Assembly (NCBI RefSeq): GCF_012843875.1
Contig: NZ_JABAFY010000006.1
Coordinates: 1-64,000, forward strand
DNA from: Desulfovibrio piger
GTDB lineage: Bacteria; Desulfobacterota; Desulfovibrionia; Desulfovibrionales; Desulfovibrionaceae
Direction of reading: 5' to 3'
DNA: 64,000 nt
Of this stretch, positions 63,313-64,000 are shown in pieces. The translations under genes were made by a program, and so were the position numbers. The notes under the pieces are model-generated. The model was not told the origin of the DNA. It saw nothing but the letters and a program-made list of their open reading frames with translations, and searched no databases. The number at the start of each line of letters is the position of its first letter. Position 1 is the stretch's first letter.

Positions 63313-64000
63313 CTAGTCGCTGAAGTGACCGGTTTCGCGCTTCACGCCCAGGGCGATCTTCCAGAGCAGGGAGAGCACCAGGGCGCCCACGGCGTACACG
63401 CCCAGGGCCACGATGATCTCACGGCCGGTGGGGGCGTATTCGGTGACGGTCTCAAACATGTTGGGAGTGAAACCACCGATGAGCAGGCCGAGGCCCTTGT
63501 CGATCCAGGAAGCGGCAACCAGCAGCACCAGAGCCAGGGGCAGCAGGGGGCCGGTACGCCACTGCGGCGGGATCAGGATGATCAGGGAAGCGGCGGCCAT
63601 GACCACAGCGGCCCACATCCAGTTGGTCACCCAGGAAACGTGGCCTTCATGACCAGCGAACAGGAAGACCAGAGGATGCTGATGACCGGGGATGCCACTG
63701 TAGAACGCGGTGAAGACTTCCAACAGGTAGAAGAACACGTTGATGCACATGGCATAGGTGATGATGGTCGTCAGGGTCTTGATGGCGTCGCGGCCGGGAT
63801 CGAAGCCGGTGAGGCGGCGCACGATGAAGATCAGCAGCAGCAGGATGGCGGGACCGGAGCAGAACGCCGAGGACAGGAAGCGGGCGGCCATGATGGCGGT
63901 CAGCCAGTAATGGCGGCCGGGGATGCCGGCGTACAGGAAGGCGGTCACGGTGTGGATGGAGAAGGCCCACAGGATCGAGAGGTAGATCAGGGGCTTGATC
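63313..64000 (-). CDS. dsrP: DsrP-like NrfD-family quinone-interacting membrane subunit (5' end cut off by the window)
   Basis: The C-terminal 228 residues of a polytopic membrane protein; the frame runs on past the window edge with no start. The visible part has at least six hydrophobic helices and the segments LYLSILWAFSIHTV-like IYLSILWAFSIHTVTAF, GIPGRHYWLTAIMAARFLSS and FLFAGHEGHVSWVTNWMW, which match the DsrP subunit of the DsrMKJOP complex of sulfate reducers. The family has an NrfD/PsrC-type fold and acts at the membrane quinone site, handing electrons towards sulfite reduction. Other NrfD proteins (for example QrcD or Hmc subunits) share the fold, so the exact member is inferred from these segments. 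A terminator follows, so it is the last gene of its operon, as expected for dsrMKJOP. Confidence 0.82.
   Translation of the reverse strand, partial: IKPLIYLSILWAFSIHTVTAFLYAGIPGRHYWLTAIMAARFLSSAFCSGPAILLLLIFIVRRLTGFDPGRDAIKTLTTIITYAMCINVFFYLLEVFTAFYSGIPGHQHPLVFLFAGHEGHVSWVTNWMWAAVVMAAASLIILIPPQWRTGPLLPLALVLLVAASWIDKGLGLLIGGFTPNMFETVTEYAPTGREIIVALGVYAVGALVLSLLWKIALGVKRETGHFSD

Overview
The window looks like a chromosome segment of a GC-rich, anaerobic, sulfate-reducing deltaproteobacterium of the Desulfovibrionaceae, probably a gut-type Desulfovibrio. The reasons are a DsrP-type membrane subunit at the right edge, a single-chain pyruvate:ferredoxin oxidoreductase next to phosphotransacetylase and acetate kinase, a SelB factor, a cytochrome bd oxidase and a possible type III secretion effector. 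This is inference from gene content; no 16S rRNA gene, tRNA or mobile element was recognised.

Left part (1-18.6 kb, mostly minus strand): ackA, pta and por form the pyruvate-to-acetate ATP-yielding route. They are followed by a CoA-disulfide-reductase/rhodanese flavoprotein, selB, ispH, a SulP transporter translationally coupled to a tRNA-dihydrouridine synthase, and a GAF-like regulator. Middle part (18.8-42.4 kb): an OmpH/Skp-like lipoprotein, beta-carbonic anhydrase, two tandem AEC permeases, a BPL_N-type protein divergent from valS, htpX, argJ, the str operon (rpsL-rpsG-fusA), htpG, cydAB, an Lrp/AsnC regulator, a metallo-beta-lactamase-fold protein and a secreted alpha/beta hydrolase.

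Two accessory regions stand out. At 42.9-45.6 kb a small acidic CesT-like chaperone gene lies 10 bp upstream of a 749-residue protein carrying the SopB/IpgD phosphoinositide phosphatase signature (CKSGKDRTG), which makes it a candidate host-directed effector. At 46-60 kb there is a lipid/polyketide and envelope locus. On the minus strand lie asparagine synthetase, a GT4 glycosyltransferase and an alpha-oxoamine synthase. Divergently lie a ketosynthase-less polyketide synthase protein (AT-ACP-linker-DH), an outer-membrane factor lipoprotein, a periplasmic adaptor, a MOP-type flippase, a Tat-exported four-cluster ferredoxin and a small b-type membrane protein. Right edge: rlmN, an HD/nucleotidyltransferase-like protein with a degenerate catalytic site, and truncated dsrP.

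A recurrent composite 3'-end element runs through the whole window: a long G/C hairpin, a C-rich G-poor tail ending near CAAAAAC or CAAACGCGC, and often a second hairpin. It sits within tens of bases (at most about 100) downstream of the stop codons of at least seven unrelated genes, with hairpin A next to the stop and the tail beyond it. In the copy behind asnB one hairpin arm runs into a homopolymer of about 51 C.
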